A DNA stretch of 64,000 nucleotides from Ceratodon purpureus (lineage: Eukaryota > Streptophyta > Bryopsida > Pseudoditrichales > Ditrichaceae): positions 11,310,815-11,374,814 of the forward strand of contig CM026428.1 in NCBI GenBank assembly GCA_014871385.1, read 5' to 3'. Positions within the stretch are counted from its first letter, which is position 1. Each line of letters starts with the position of its first letter. A model generated the notes under the pieces. That model had not been told where the DNA came from, searched no databases, and saw only the letters and a program-made list of their open reading frames with translations. A program made the translations under genes and the position numbers. Shown piece after piece: positions 1-11,793 of the stretch.

Positions 1-165
1 AAATAGACCTACTTCAGAAAGATGCGTGAGAGGCGCACACCTGGTTCGGTAAATAATCTTGTGCGTGTGCTTAATTCATCTGTCATACCGGAGGCCGTCC
101 CTGACGGATCACTTGCTCCGGGAATCGATGTGACGTTGACTACACCAGGGTTCACTGCGACATCT

Positions 166-948
166 TCATTGTTGTCGACTGGAGTGAGTTCCTACGTCTC
201 CTAAGGGGAAATTTTGTTGTGCTCCACCCCATCGCTGGCCGACTCCCGTGGGCATGACGGCATTGATGAGCAGATCTAATTTCTGGTTCACGGTTGCCAT
301 GTCCACCTTGTACTGCGACATGTGCGCGTCGACGCCCTCGCGCCAAGACAAGATACCGTCCACTGATTTCTTTAGAGCCGTTAGCTCTCTGCCGATTGAT
401 CTCGCTGCACTGTCGTTCCTAGGAACCCTGGGCAGATTACCAAGAACGTGGCTGGGAGTGCCTCTCTCTTCCGGGTTGTCCTGCTCGTGCAAGTGTCAGA
501 GGAAATACATACTCCCAATCAGAGCTTGCGTTTATTACAAACCTGACGGATCGACTCAGTGGCTAAGTTTGCCGCCGTCACTACTGTGAAAACAGGTGTA
601 CCGAATCTCAATTTACTGATTACATGACTTCTTACACATCAAATTTTTGGCGCATTGTTACCTGACATGAAGAGTCTCCCTCTTTGGAAGCAGGTGTACT
701 GGAACCACCCCTCTGCAACGACCAAAAGCGAAAACATGTACTTCACTTAATTTTGCGTTCTAGAACGGCCGCTGAGTTCTAACTCGACGGGAGAATGTAT
801 TTCACAATCAATGGATAAAAAAATGGTCTTACATTGAATTCAGGATCGTCTCTTCCGATCGAGTCTGTCAAGTCCACGCAGGGGATCGAGTTCTCGCTGT
901 AGTCGCTGTCGTCCCAAATTAAGTTTTCATCATCTTCATCGACGAGGG
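166..948 (-). CDS. Possible 3' exons of the leftward TNPA-like gene
   Basis: Two open stretches on the - strand look like continuing exons of the leftward gene. The first (948 to 833) is bounded by a CAG acceptor and a GTAAGA donor and encodes a strongly acidic segment with Asp/Glu/Ser runs. The second (492 to about 166) encodes about 108 residues with a heptad-like helix around the segment MSQYKVDMATVNQKLDLL, the sort of coiled coil often seen at the C terminus of CACTA TNPA proteins. How these exons join the Transposase_24-like exons upstream is not resolved. They could also belong to a separate small gene. Confidence 0.35.
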
Positions 949-1640
949 CTGCACAAGCTCTCGCGGTGGTCAGGTAATTTATATTCGAAATATCATAAGT
1001 ACTGAATGTAGAAATTCGCGGCCTTAAAGCTCCAGTGAACCCATGGAAGATCCTCATTCAGAAATGAAAGATTCGTCGTTACTATCCTCAGATTGTGCGT
1101 GCATGATCCCCTCCACGTGCAAACTCCCTCTTCGTCCGAGAGAAGAATCTCCCATGGTTAAGGGGAAAAAAATGGAAAAAACTTCACTGACTTACGAGCT
1201 GAACTGTGCAACTCTACTCTGCCTTGTCACTATTTAAAATTGAAAATAAGTGGGGAATACCAGTCGGTGAGGTGGGATAACGAGGAGAGAGGTTCACTGT
1301 GGGGATGAAAAACAATAGGGTGAGAGAGGAGGTTAGCGTGGACGCGGGGAGAACAGGTGAAACATATAGGAGTAACTGCAGAGTAGGCTGCCTCTCCAAC
1401 TCGGAAGTGGAGGTGAGGCAAAAAAAGGTGGGGATTCTCTCTGATGAATAGGTGTTTCGATGGAGGAACAACACGCGGCCAAGACATTACTGTCCATCTT
1501 TTTCCAATCATCACGGGATTTCAAGCAGAAGATGTCCATTACTGAAATCAAAGACATCTGTGCAAAGCATTGAAGAACGAAGTCTCTACCAAACTTCAAT
1601 GAAAGTTCACCAGTAAATGAGGGTTAGAAAATACTCTTAC

Positions 1641-3034
1641 ATCCCACGCATCGTCAATTGCAATATTACTGTGGTCCTTCCTCTCGAGGAGTAGTCTCTT
1701 CTTCTCTTTCGCTGCGTTACGGGCCTCCTTCATGCGCTTACTCTCTTCCTCGGCCTCGGCAGATTTCCAATACTTAACAAGGGCTGGAAAATACTTCTGG
1801 GGACACCACTTATGCTTCTCCCCGCGTCCTGTTTTAACCCAATGTTTACGCCATAAATACCGTGATGTACGTAAGGAGTTTTCTATAAACCACATGATAT
1901 ATCCGCTCGCAAGGGTGGGTTGAATACAAATCTGCGATCGATGTCTTCTACTACCACTTTGATGTCAGAGTCCGGATGGTCTCTGAAATGTATAGTGGAC
2001 ATTTTCAGAAACCTTCGGGCAGATGCCCTGAATTGCCGGTGGACGAATGGTCGGACGTCCTTCGGAATTCCTCCCTCTGCAGTGCATTGGATCGTCATGG
2101 GCCACTGCTGAGATTTCTCTATAAAAGAAGCTTTCCGGGCTCGTTGAGCTCTTCTCTGAGCTGTCCTCTTGGATTCTTCGTACCGAATGCCCTGGTCCTC
2201 CTCTCTCGTCACGTCCACTGGATTGTGAGGTACGATGGGCAATGCTTCGAACACCACCTGCTGCTGGCTAACATTTGGGGAGGTCATGTCCGGAGGTGGG
2301 AAGTCGAATGGAGATAGCACTGAGGCACCACGCCATCCAGGCCAAGGGACGGTACTGCCTGGGAGATATGGGGCTTGCGGTATTGGCGGAAGGTCGGAGT
2401 GATTGCTGTTATGCATCCTGGAGTCGGATCCCTCAGTGCGAGCTGTGTGACCGCTACCCTGGCCCTTACTTCCACTAGCGGTGTCTTTGCTCGCACTCCC
2501 ATCTCCGCCACGGGACCTCGGCAGCTGGCTGGAAATAGGAGAGCTTAGAGAATGTGATTGACTGGAGTTCTGCTGAATAGCGCGACTGTGACTTAGCGAT
2601 AGTCGTCGGTAATTCTCCATGGCGCCCGTGGGAGCAAATTGGGACATGGAGTTGCGGACGTGAGGCACGGGAACTGAATTGTTCTGGAGTGATGGATGCT
2701 GACATCCTTGGTAAAGATATTGCAACTGCGAAGAAGAGTCAATCGAAGGAGGAACTGCCCCGGAGTACATCATCTGCGACGCCCACGGGTGCAAGTACGG
2801 AGGTCGTTGAGGGTAATTTGAGTTCACTGGCATCTGTCCCGAGGATGTACTCTTCAAGTTCAAGACCCCGATAACATTGTTTTAGAATCAGGTATATAAA
2901 AATGTAAATGCAGCTGCGACGTGCTTATCCACCACGGACTGAGAAAAATGAACTTAGGACGGATCTGATATACTAATGCGTAAGTGTGTTACCTGTGTCG
3001 GGATGTTCGATTGACCGGAGGAAGTGGACGTCAT
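1641..3034 (-). CDS. Transposase_24 / TNPA-like CACTA protein
   Basis: This is probably the DNA-binding accessory protein of the CACTA element. Exon 1 (3,034 to 2,993) begins with ATG, encodes MTSTSSGQSNIPTQ and ends at a GTAACA donor. Exon 2 starts about 2,847 and repeats the STSSGQ motif, then runs through a low-complexity Ser/Gln/Pro/His region of about 200 residues. A basic segment with RRAQRARKASF follows, then a conserved-looking domain (HRQFRASARRFLKM). The next frame (1,895 to 1,641) contains MWFIENSLRTSRYLWRKHW and YFPALVKYWKSAEAEEESKR, typical of plant Transposase_24 (Ptta/En/Spm) domains, followed by a charged helix, and ends at a GTAAGA donor. The two main frames meet near 1,890 without an obvious intron, so there is either a frameshift or an unrecognised short intron. 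Downstream exons are uncertain. Confidence 0.55.
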
Positions 3035-3399
3035 TTTCTGGGAAAGATGTGGAGGTCCGAAATGTTGAGCTCCACCAGAGGATGATAACACCGGGATAAA
3101 ATTCTGTTAGCCATAACAAACCCCACTGTACAAGGTTAATTCAATGACACGTGAAATAGAAAGTGGAAACGAAAATGAGGAATTCCACAACAGAAAAGTA
3201 TAGAACATATACAACGTGACAATGAGCCAATATCGGTGGAAGTGTCACACTATGCAGTGCGACATATGATTATCGAAATACAATGGGCATAACCCGGTAC
3301 AGGGAGGAGGACAGGATCAAACTCCGAAATCCACTAAGATGATTACGACAATGACGTTAGCCGCAGCCGCTCTTGCCTCTCATTCTACAGAATGTGTAT

Positions 3400-3951
3400 C
3401 TATTCCTCATCGTCAGTGCCGCTTGTGGACCTCTCTTCGTCCCAGTCCCAATCTGCGTTAGCCCAGTCCGGGTCGGATTCGGAGTCTGTGTCATGGAACG
3501 GATTTTCCCCTGTTGCGGCAACAACCCGATGATCACCCTGAATCCACGCTTCTAATCCTAAAGGCCACTCCTTGCTACCTTCAGCGTATACCATCCACCC
3601 GACGCACACGCATCTAATATGACACAACATTCTGAATTTATCGACTGGTGTTTCTCCATTCATTAGCAATGGCCATATTTTGTCCTTCACTATCTCTCGG
3701 GGCAGGGAGTCCAAGAAAGTCTCCGCGGGGACATGAGCGGGATCGCAATCCGACTCTGGGCCACTACGAGGGCGCTTCCAATCCATCACCCACGGTTTCA
3801 CCGGCATGCGATGTCTCTTCAGGTACCTGTCCAAGCGGAAGATGGCTAACTCGACTACATCTAACATGGTGTGGTGTAAGCCTCCCGGTCCTTCGGCAAT
3901 CCTTCTTGCGGACATGCGGCTCGGTGACGGTACTCGTGAGTCCATCGCCAT
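3400..3951 (-). CDS. F-box-like acidic protein carried by the CACTA element
   Basis: This is a single open frame of 183 residues from a good ATG to a TAG stop. Residues 1-75 are basic to neutral. At about residues 80-130 there is an F-box-like helical stretch with SLPREIVKDKIWPLL and, about 15 residues later, IRCVCVGWMVYAEGSKEW, resembling the LPxEI...VCxxW spacing of F-box domains. The last 40 residues are very acidic, with repeated Asp/Glu/Trp/Ser. F-box proteins recruit substrates to SCF ubiquitin ligases; whether this one binds SKP1 cannot be told by eye. It lies head-to-head with the rightward transposase side of the element, across a telo-box-containing intergenic stretch. It is not a standard CACTA gene, so it may be captured host sequence. 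The F-box identification is tentative. Confidence 0.5.
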   Translation of the reverse strand: MAMDSRVPSPSRMSARRIAEGPGGLHHTMLDVVELAIFRLDRYLKRHRMPVKPWVMDWKRPRSGPESDCDPAHVPAETFLDSLPREIVKDKIWPLLMNGETPVDKFRMLCHIRCVCVGWMVYAEGSKEWPLGLEAWIQGDHRVVAATGENPFHDTDSESDPDWANADWDWDEERSTSGTDDEE

Positions 3952-4627
3952 TAAACGGCGGGTTGGGGATCTCCGTGCGCGACTTAACAGATGGAACAGT
4001 GTCCAAAAGAAACAGAGAATCTAACGAAACAAACGAGTGCAGACAACGAACATTGGGTTAGGGAGTGGACCTGAGGTTGGAAGAGAGCGCAGCAATGCGA
4101 TTGACAGAGGCCGATTAAATGTCTCTCAATAACATTGTGACACAGTTGAGAACCCCAGGGGCAGCCGCCGTCGACGTGAGCCATGGGCGACGACATCTCA
4201 TCCCTAAACCCTAGAGCCTTGCAAGAAAGTGGAAATCCCCCCCGATGAGTAAGACAAGAGCGCCCACAACTCTCCCGATCACGGCGCTCTGAACCATTAC
4301 TGCTGCTGGTCTGCAAATCAGATAAAAACGGGACGGTATGCTAAATATCACCATACTGTCCGCCATCGTGGTGCATGTGGTGGAGAGTGGGAACTCCGTC
4401 TCAGAGGAGGTATCTTCAGCATCATAGCTATCCTAGGTTTAATGGTGGAAGTCCTCACTCATGGACGTCGTGGATGGGTTTCCGAAGTGACGCCGTGTCG
4501 ATGATTACTAGAAACTAACCAATATACCCGGTTGTTTACCTGACAAGGCCGACCAGGTACAAACCGAACTTCCCCACTTAGAAATAGATAATATAGATCA
4601 AAAGCAGCTTTCGCGAGAATCCCTCAG
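3952..4627. promoter_or_regulatory. Divergent intergenic region with telo-box
   Basis: This 0.68-kb stretch separates leftward and rightward open frames and has no convincing reading frame of its own. It contains the telo-box-like motif AAACCCTAGA at 4,206-4,215. Another, TAGGGTTTA, occurs at 4,934. Such motifs are common near plant transcription starts. Bidirectional promoter function is inferred from position only. Confidence 0.35.
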
Positions 4628-4936
4628 ATGACGGCGCCTATCATTGGTTGGATGGGCCGAGGGTCGGGGATTGAAGGAGCCTCGTCGCTGAAGGTCATCC
4701 TCGGACGATGGCACCAAGAGACTAAGGTACTCTGGTTACGCACTACGGGAGGTTTGGAATGGTCTATAGGTGCATGGGAAGACATAGAATATTTCTATTG
4801 CAACGCTGTTCAGGTGGGGACGTTCCCTTCAAGAGAGCACATGCGTTCCCGCTCACCGATGTACTCTGCTTTCCTTGTTGCGCTGTTGCGTTCCGGAAGA
4901 GTGTACTGCAGACGCACACCCAACACTCCTAATTAG
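4628..4936 (+). CDS. Hypothetical ORF, CACTA leader region
   Basis: This is an open frame of 102 codons from ATG, with a short Trp-rich stretch (GGLEWSIGAWEDIEYFYC). I do not recognise it. It lies between the telo-box region and the next rightward ORF and may be a leader exon of the transposase transcript or not coding at all. Confidence 0.2.
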   Translation: MTAPIIGWMGRGSGIEGASSLKVILGRWHQETKVLWLRTTGGLEWSIGAWEDIEYFYCNAVQVGTFPSREHMRSRSPMYSAFLVALLRSGRVYCRRTPNTPN

Positions 4937-5016
4937 GGTTTACAGAGTAACGGACAATTTCTGAGGTGCTTACTCTGATCGTGGTGTGGTTGAAGTGGAT
5001 AGAGAGTACTGAGAGG

Positions 5017-5505
5017 ATGCATCGAGAGGATTTGGAATATAGCTCTGATTACGGAACAGATTCGTTACGCGTTGACCGATTTGGTGGGGCACCAAGTCTG
5101 TTAGAGAGCGCAATCCGGGTGTATGAGTTAGGAGTGCTCGGTCCTCGTCACGTCTGCATTGAGTTCTGCGATTGCAGTTCGTGTAGGAAACTTAGGTGGT
5201 TTAATAATCCGAAATGCAACTGCGCTCTCGGGAAAATGTGGGGAAAGTATTTCACCTTGGATGGAGCGATGCGGGTGAAGTGGTTGCGTTGCAGGTGCAA
5301 TACACTCTCGTCATTGGCGACGTCGGCCTCTCTATTCTGCAAGTGTCTTTTACTACTCCCTACGCAGGAATACAATCCGTCGGAAGGTAGTACACGTCCC
5401 GAAGAATACGAAGAGCCTTCTGCAGAAGTCTCTAGCTCTGATTTTCCAGCGGACTTGGTTCGGATTGAATTCGACGGCTTGGAGGAGGTGTATCGCCTTG
5501 GATAG
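5017..5505 (+). CDS. Cysteine-rich hypothetical protein upstream of the transposase
   Basis: This is an open frame of 162 residues from ATG 5,017, with an upstream in-frame extension that lacks a better start. After an acidic N terminus there is a cysteine cluster (CIEFCDCSSC, then CNCALG, CRCN and CKC), giving about ten cysteines within 75 residues and suggesting metal binding or disulphides. The C-terminal 40 residues are acidic with Glu/Ser runs. It ends 248 bp before the first recognised transposase exon. It does not match a family I can name. It could be a separate small gene or an alternative 5' exon of the TNPD transcript. Confidence 0.35.
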   Translation: MHREDLEYSSDYGTDSLRVDRFGGAPSLLESAIRVYELGVLGPRHVCIEFCDCSSCRKLRWFNNPKCNCALGKMWGKYFTLDGAMRVKWLRCRCNTLSSLATSASLFCKCLLLLPTQEYNPSEGSTRPEEYEEPSAEVSSSDFPADLVRIEFDGLEEVYRLG

Positions 5506-5753
5506 GACCAATGCTGGTCAGAATAGTTCTGCACAGAAAAGGGGATTTCGCTCAGACGCTTACATTTGTTGGGTTTGCGAGGTGAAGCATTTAGGTATGC
5601 TGCCATTCCTTGACCCGTTGGGCACCAATTGTGATTAAGGAGTTTTCGGTGGGTAGAAAGTGCTTAATTACGTAGTTACCGTGATGTACATGGCTGTTCA
5701 TTGACAGTGCGTGAGTCTGAAGAACCGCTGTCGTCGTTCTTCATGTTCTTAGA

Positions 5754-8700
5754 ATGGAAGAGGGCATTCGAAGGAATCCACCGGGGGAGGCTCGCATCCT
5801 GTCTCGGAGAGCGAAATTACTCAGGCGGGAGTTGGCGTACGCGAGGCGGATGAGTTGGACGAAACTGCCATGTCCATGTCAAATCCACATGCGGGAGGCG
5901 GAACTCACTCTCGACTCATACCGGAGATGCCTGAGGGATAATGGAAGGCATGTGTGGTTCTATGGAAGGACAGAGGTATGTCTCATATTTTCCTTCGTGT
6001 GTTGATGTGGTGCTCATATGTAAGATTAACCACGACAACTCAGGAACTCGAATTCTGAAAATTCACTTAGAGCCTTCACCTTCCATGCACAGTAGAAGAA
6101 CACAATACCGATTGGTTGATGCTATGAATTGGGATATCGCATGTCATGAAGCACCTCCTGCCTAACAGTCGAAGATGTTCTGTTGTACCAGGGATACGAG
6201 GACGACGACTCCGACGTCGAGTGGGAGGACCACATTACGTGGTACTATGGAGCGCAGGCGAGAATGCGTCCAAACGCACTACGGCGGAGGGATTTAGACC
6301 CGGGGATTGATGTGACGCAGATGGTAGTCGAAGCTCATGATATCGTGGACAGAATTCATGAAGAGGTGATGGTGGACCAGGTTCATGCTGGAGAGCATCC
6401 GAGAGGAGATCCGCACCAACAGAGATTTCCGAATGGAGTCAGCGACGACTTAGGGCAGGAGAACAGAGCATCACCCGTAGGAGCAGGTCGGGGTGGGGGG
6501 ATTCCTAGTCCGGAGAGAAGCAGTGACTCGGCAATCCCCTTACGCGAGGAAGGTAATGCAGCAGGTGAAGACGGCCGTGACATCTCCGATGCACCGTCAG
6601 TCGACGTTTCTGATGATAGCTCTGGAGACGAGGGGGCGCACCAGTGGGGAGACTCTGACGACGAGACAGACGCTTCCATCGCGGCCCTAGAGGAGGCAGC
6701 GACTACTCCCTTGTTCCCAGGATCAGAATACTCTAGCATGGGAACGACGTATGTGCTTCTAAGTAGTGGAAAGCTGCACGGCTGTTCCGACGTCTACCTG
6801 GATGAGCTATTCCGGACCTTAAGCACTACCATTCTTCCTAAGCCGAATACCTTACCCAAGACTTACAGAGAGGCATCCGAGTACTTGAGGAAGTTGGGCC
6901 ACACTTACAAGTCAATCGACTCCTGCCCCAACAATTGTTGCCTGTATCGGAAGGACCTGAAGGACGCTCGTGTTTGTCCACATTGCAGGGCTCCGAGAAA
7001 AAGAAGAGCAGGGAGATCAGAAGTGCCGTTCAAGGTTACGAGGGCCTTCCCTCTTACTCCGCGACTCAAACGGATGTTTCGAAGTGCTCTTCAGGCAGCT
7101 GCAATGACATGGTGGGCGACCCTCGCAGTCACGGACGGTGTGATGTCTCATGTCTCTCACTCAGCGCAATGGAAGTGGATCTCGGAGAGATTTCATGCAG
7201 AGTTTGGCCATGACGATAGAAACGTGCGAATGGCTCTTGTTACAGATGGATTCAACCCCCACGCAGACAAGAGGAGTACTTACTCTATATGGCCTATTCT
7301 CCTCATGAACTACAACATTGCACCGTGGCTTACGACGAAGAATTATTTTATTATGTTGGGGATCCTAATCCCGGGTCCTAAATCCGTAACAGCTGATTAC
7401 TTCGATATCTATATGGAGCCACTGATTGAAGAACTCTTACATCTTTGGGAAGAAGGGGTGTACTGCATGGATGTCGCCCGTTATAAGGAGTCGTCTCATT
7501 TCATATTGAAGGCGATGATCATCTGGACAATTGGCGACTTCCCAGCCTACGGCGTTTTAGCTGGTTGCACAACCAATGGGTTCGTTGGCTGCCCAGTGTG
7601 CGGGGAGGGCTTTAGATCACGGCGTTCTAAGGTTTTACACAAGAACGTCTTCTGTGGATGTGCCCGCAGGTTCCTTGTTAGGGCAGACCATCCCTTCAGG
7701 GGCGACAGTTCAAACTTCATAGATGAGGAGCACCGAGTGGCCCCTACTCCCGTTACCGGAAGTGAAGCATTGCAGAGGGGAGAGGAGCGTGTCAGGTGGC
7801 TTAGAGAGTATGGAAGACCGAAGGAAAATGACCCCGTCAGAAGGCACGGCATCAAGCGAGTTTCCTCACTATATAGGCTTCCTTACTGGAAGGTAAGAGT
7901 GCCACTGAGCCGCCCCTGATCCTTGTTTACAGTCTGCACATGTTGTCTTCGACGTCTCGATATTGTGTGGCTCCAGTGGCTTCATGTCATGATCACTTGG
8001 GACTCTATGTCTAGACGTCGGGGTGATGTAGCTGTCTTAACATATGTCATTGAAGTTTAGCCCAGCCTTTTTTTTCGGTGTCGATAAACTTGCTGGTGAA
8101 TGGGGTTCGAACTACCAGGCTCTGTCCACCGGGACTTCTAACCATTCATTTAGCGTATGTTGTTCTCTTAGATAGCGTATAATGACTGCTGGAATTGGAT
8201 TATATGATCATGCTGTTCGACGACATGAATTGCACATGTCGATGCTCACCTGCGCATGATCTGGTACTGTGTGACCAGATGAATATGTAGCAGACTATGT
8301 TTCTCGGTGCAATGGTCAGTCGTGCTTGCTGATCCCCCATTCTTATATTTTCAGCTGAAGTCTCACAACTTTCTTCATGGTGCTGTGAATAGGAACTTCC
8401 AGTTAGGCACACACTCGACGTCATGCATGTGGAAAAGAATATAGCGGTTACAATTACTGGATTTTTACTCGGTGAAGAAGACACGATAGCCGTGCGAAAG
8501 GACCTACAGGATCAAGGGGTCATGCCTAGTCTGCATCTTGTGCGGGATGAGTTAACCGATAGCTACCTGATGCCGCAGGCACCCTACGTTCTTAGCCCCG
8601 GTGAGAAACGACGAGTCCTACAGACGATCAAGAATGTTCAAACACCGACTGGTCACTGTTCGAACTTGTCGAAGGTAGTTAACTTGGATAAAGGGAAGTT

Positions 8701-10434
8701 CCAGTTCATGAAAAGCCACGACTGGCATGTTGTTCTAGAGGAGGTGTTACCTGCCGCCTTGAGAGGGTCGCTCGCAGATGGACCTCGGGTAGCTGTTATT
8801 CGACTAGGGCACTGCTTCAAGAAGATTTGCGAGAAACAAGTAACCGTGAGTGAGCTCCCGAACTTATTGAACTACATTGCCGAAACTTGCTCTCTGCTGG
8901 AGATATACTTCCCACTGGCGTATTGGAATATAATGCCCCATCTCGTACTTCACTTGCCAAGGGAGCTTTACTGGTGCGGGCCCGTTCATGCCCGCTGGAT
9001 GTATAGCGTGGAAAGGTACTTAGGTCACTTGAAGAGCCTCGTGCGTAATAAGGCCAGACCCGAAGGATCCATTGCCCAGGGTTATATGTATACGGAAGCC
9101 ATCGGATTCGTCACAGAGCATTTCCAAATGTATCCAGGAGTTGCGAGACTACTCTGGGACATGGAAGAAGACGAACAGGACGCAGGGGAGGTGATGGAGG
9201 GGCAGGGTCGTGAGCAATTCTGGGACGACATTGAATTGAAGAAACTTCACGAACATGTTTTGCGTCACTGCGTCCACACGGAGGACCTCTATAGGTATGC
9301 TACCCTCATGCGTACTGTTTGGGTCAGTGTCATCGCATTGGTGACTAAATAAAGAGTGCTCTAACTGTTATTAAAACGAGTACGTAGAGTACTGTTTAAC
9401 TCTACAGCCGTTTCTGTTGCAGTATTTTCTCAGAGGAAAGAAGATCGCTTAGGGGTCGCAATCCAAGGAGACTCGTTCCATTCGCAGACTGGATCGAAGA
9501 GAGAGTGCGTCAAATGGGAATCGATGGTCATAACCCCTCTCCAGATCTGGTGACTATGTCCAGACTTCCGTCTCCGTACGTAAAGCATCATAACTCGATG
9601 TGGGCTTTCGGCTACCACTTCAGAACTGACGAAGAGGACGGGAAACAACACGTAACCTTCGACGCTGGAGTGGCAGCCATCATAAACCAAACCTGCCGTT
9701 CTTCAGTGTCGGATGTGAACCAAATTGAGTCGGAGCTCCTTTATGTAGGAATTATTAAGGACATACTGCGCGTTGACTACGGACATTTGAAGTTCAACGT
9801 ATTGAGGTGTTCATGGATCAAGCCTGATCTCGCAGGGGAGCCGACAATCAAAGTAGACCAAGACGGTTTTTGGCTCGTAAAACACGCTGCTCGACAGAGT
9901 GCAGACGTCGAGCCGTATCTCATGGCCGCACATGCCCGTCAGGTCAGTTAATCGACGCAATTCCCTTTCATTCGTACAGTCTCCCAATGTTTGCATTCCG
10001 GTCTAAGCTGAACCTCTGAATTGCATCATGAGCATCGTATCACTTATCACAGTCGTCATTATGGACTACCCAATGCCGAACAGGTTTATTTTGTCGATGA
10101 TCCATACAATGAAGAATGGAAGGTTGTGAGGTACAAGGAGCCGAGATCACGGCGGGTCACTGATGGGCTACCAGACGCTTCTCTTAGCGCACCAGGTCGG
10201 ACCACTGCCACCGAGCTTAACATTGCTAGAGGACAAGGCGAGGCTGCAGCTGAGCCTCAGAGGCAGCCAGTACTAGAGGCCGACGTGGTGCATGTCATGG
10301 CACACGAAGAGGTCGACGAAGAAGCAGCTTACATGCAAACGGACCACATCCATTCCGATTCAGAGGACGACATCCCCAACGACGAGGCAGCAGTTCCAGT
10401 GATTCCCGTACCTAATGCGATTGACGATGCATAA
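5754..10434 (+). CDS. CACTA TNPD-type transposase (multi-exon)
   Basis: This is the catalytic transposase of the element. Exon 1 (5,754-5,975, ending at a GTATGT donor) encodes the Transpos_assoc-like zinc segment, with LPCPCQIHMREAELTLDSYR and then a WFYGRTE end. The large exon (about 6,169-7,892, donor GTAAGA) has an acidic linker, then the Transposase_21 core: LVTDGFNPHADKRSTYSIWP, PGPKSVTADYFDIYMEPLIE, GDFPAYGVLAGC and a CPVCGEGF cysteine knuckle. The Asp residues in LVTDGF and GDFPAYG are candidates for the catalytic acidic residues. The next exon (from about 8,405) has LDVMHVEKNIAV and the DUF4218 region (WCGPVHARWMYSVERYLGHL). The final exons (about 9,425-9,941 and about 10,090-10,434) carry DUF4216 features (GIIKDILRVDYGHLKFNVL, VYFVDDPYNEEWKVV) and an acidic tail. 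Phases do not close perfectly at two junctions, so small exons are probably missed. Confidence 0.85.
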
Positions 10435-11793
10435 CTCTAACGAGTTTGAAATGCCATCAGCCCTTCACGCAGAGCTTGAACTCGGTGTTACTACGGCATT
10501 CCCTAAGACATTGGTACGTCAATTCAGCGAATGAATCCTTCATTACAGTCTCTCACAGCATTCTGCAAACTGATCAGTTGAGGTTACTCTCTGAGGTCAG
10601 TAACTGAATAACTCCCCAAAAGTTTTTCCGCAACCTCTATATTCTAGGTTCTGTTCAGAGAAATACCGTGTGCTTCTCTGGCCATGGGGCATCAGTAGGT
10701 CCACGGTTTAGTATATCCACATCCCTCTTAGGTAATATGTTCACACGTCCAAACTGAGTCAGAGGCTCGTCCCATGTACTGACTTGTCAGAACTTGCTTC
10801 ACGTACGAGCCAAGGTTCTGACGGAGGACGGTCATGTCACCAGCACCGGACACTGAGTAGGCGGAGCCTCTTTCACCTGTCACAAAATCTTAGCCTGTTT
10901 GTCTATTCAGGAAGTCCATCTAATCAATCATAATCCAGAGGACGAGTACATACGCATGTCAGTTCCAGCCGTTTCGAGTCCATTCCATCAAAGTAGGCGT
11001 AGGTCATGCCGTCATGGGGCACTGAAGTAGACATGAGTAGAACGCATAGCATCCCATCAGCGAGGCGGCTCCTTCTAGTTTCACATGTCATTATTCTGTC
11101 ACCTCTGGGCTGTAATTAGCAGCAGTCTGCCTCGCTGTATCGTCAATGAGTGGAAGGTGTTGTGGAGAATTGACAGGTTAGTGACACAATGACCATCGTG
11201 GCGTATCCACACCCGTCACGCATTGGATTTCAGCATCATATTATGACAGGGAGCAATAGATGTGAGGTGACTACCAGCCCCAATCAATTGTCGGCTGTCT
11301 TCTAGAACCCTAATTTCCTCAGAATAAAGCGAGTCGCCTGAGAGATGGAGAGGCGGATGCTCCTCAATGCTTCCATCGCACAGGTGGGCGGAGCCTCCAG
11401 AGTGCGAACCCGTCGACTGATGCTTTCTGGCGTCTGTGTGCTAATCCACTCCTTCCCCGGTGCGTGCGAAGCAGAATCACGGGCTTCATTACTGAACCAG
11501 GTACGCGCTTCCATCTATGATATTATGTTCCGAATAGTATTTCCATGTGCTTGTACCATGCTGACTTCTCCATATCTTGTCGACGGTCCAGACGCCCTTC
11601 TCCTCCATATTGTGTGTGTTTGAATGACTCGTAACCATTTCATCCTCCGAATTTGTTGGGTTCTCGTTCCTCTTTGCTGGAGTTGTGTAGTTAGTGCGCC
11701 TTTTTTTATTTACAATGGAATAGAATTTAACCCTTGCTGTCTCGGCTATGGAAGACTTAATCAATATGATGTCTTCTGTATGTCTTCGCAGAC
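10435..11793. other. Non-coding spacer between the two rightward CACTA genes
   Basis: No convincing coding frame was seen. A telo-box-like AACCCTAA occurs near 11,306, about 490 bp before the next rightward start codon, so the promoter and 5' leader of the second gene may lie here. I see no repeats or hairpins of note. Confidence 0.4.

Noticed and set aside
583-605. CACTACTGTGAAAACAGG as the left end of the first CACTA element
   Set aside because: Only the first seven bases agree well with the right end, the preceding bases (CGT) do not match TTG, and apparent exons of the leftward gene continue beyond it to the left.
1214-1599. Overlapping - strand frames of 86-94 codons as separate genes
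   Set aside because: Three frames overlap in the same place with no domain; at most one is an exon of the leftward CACTA gene.
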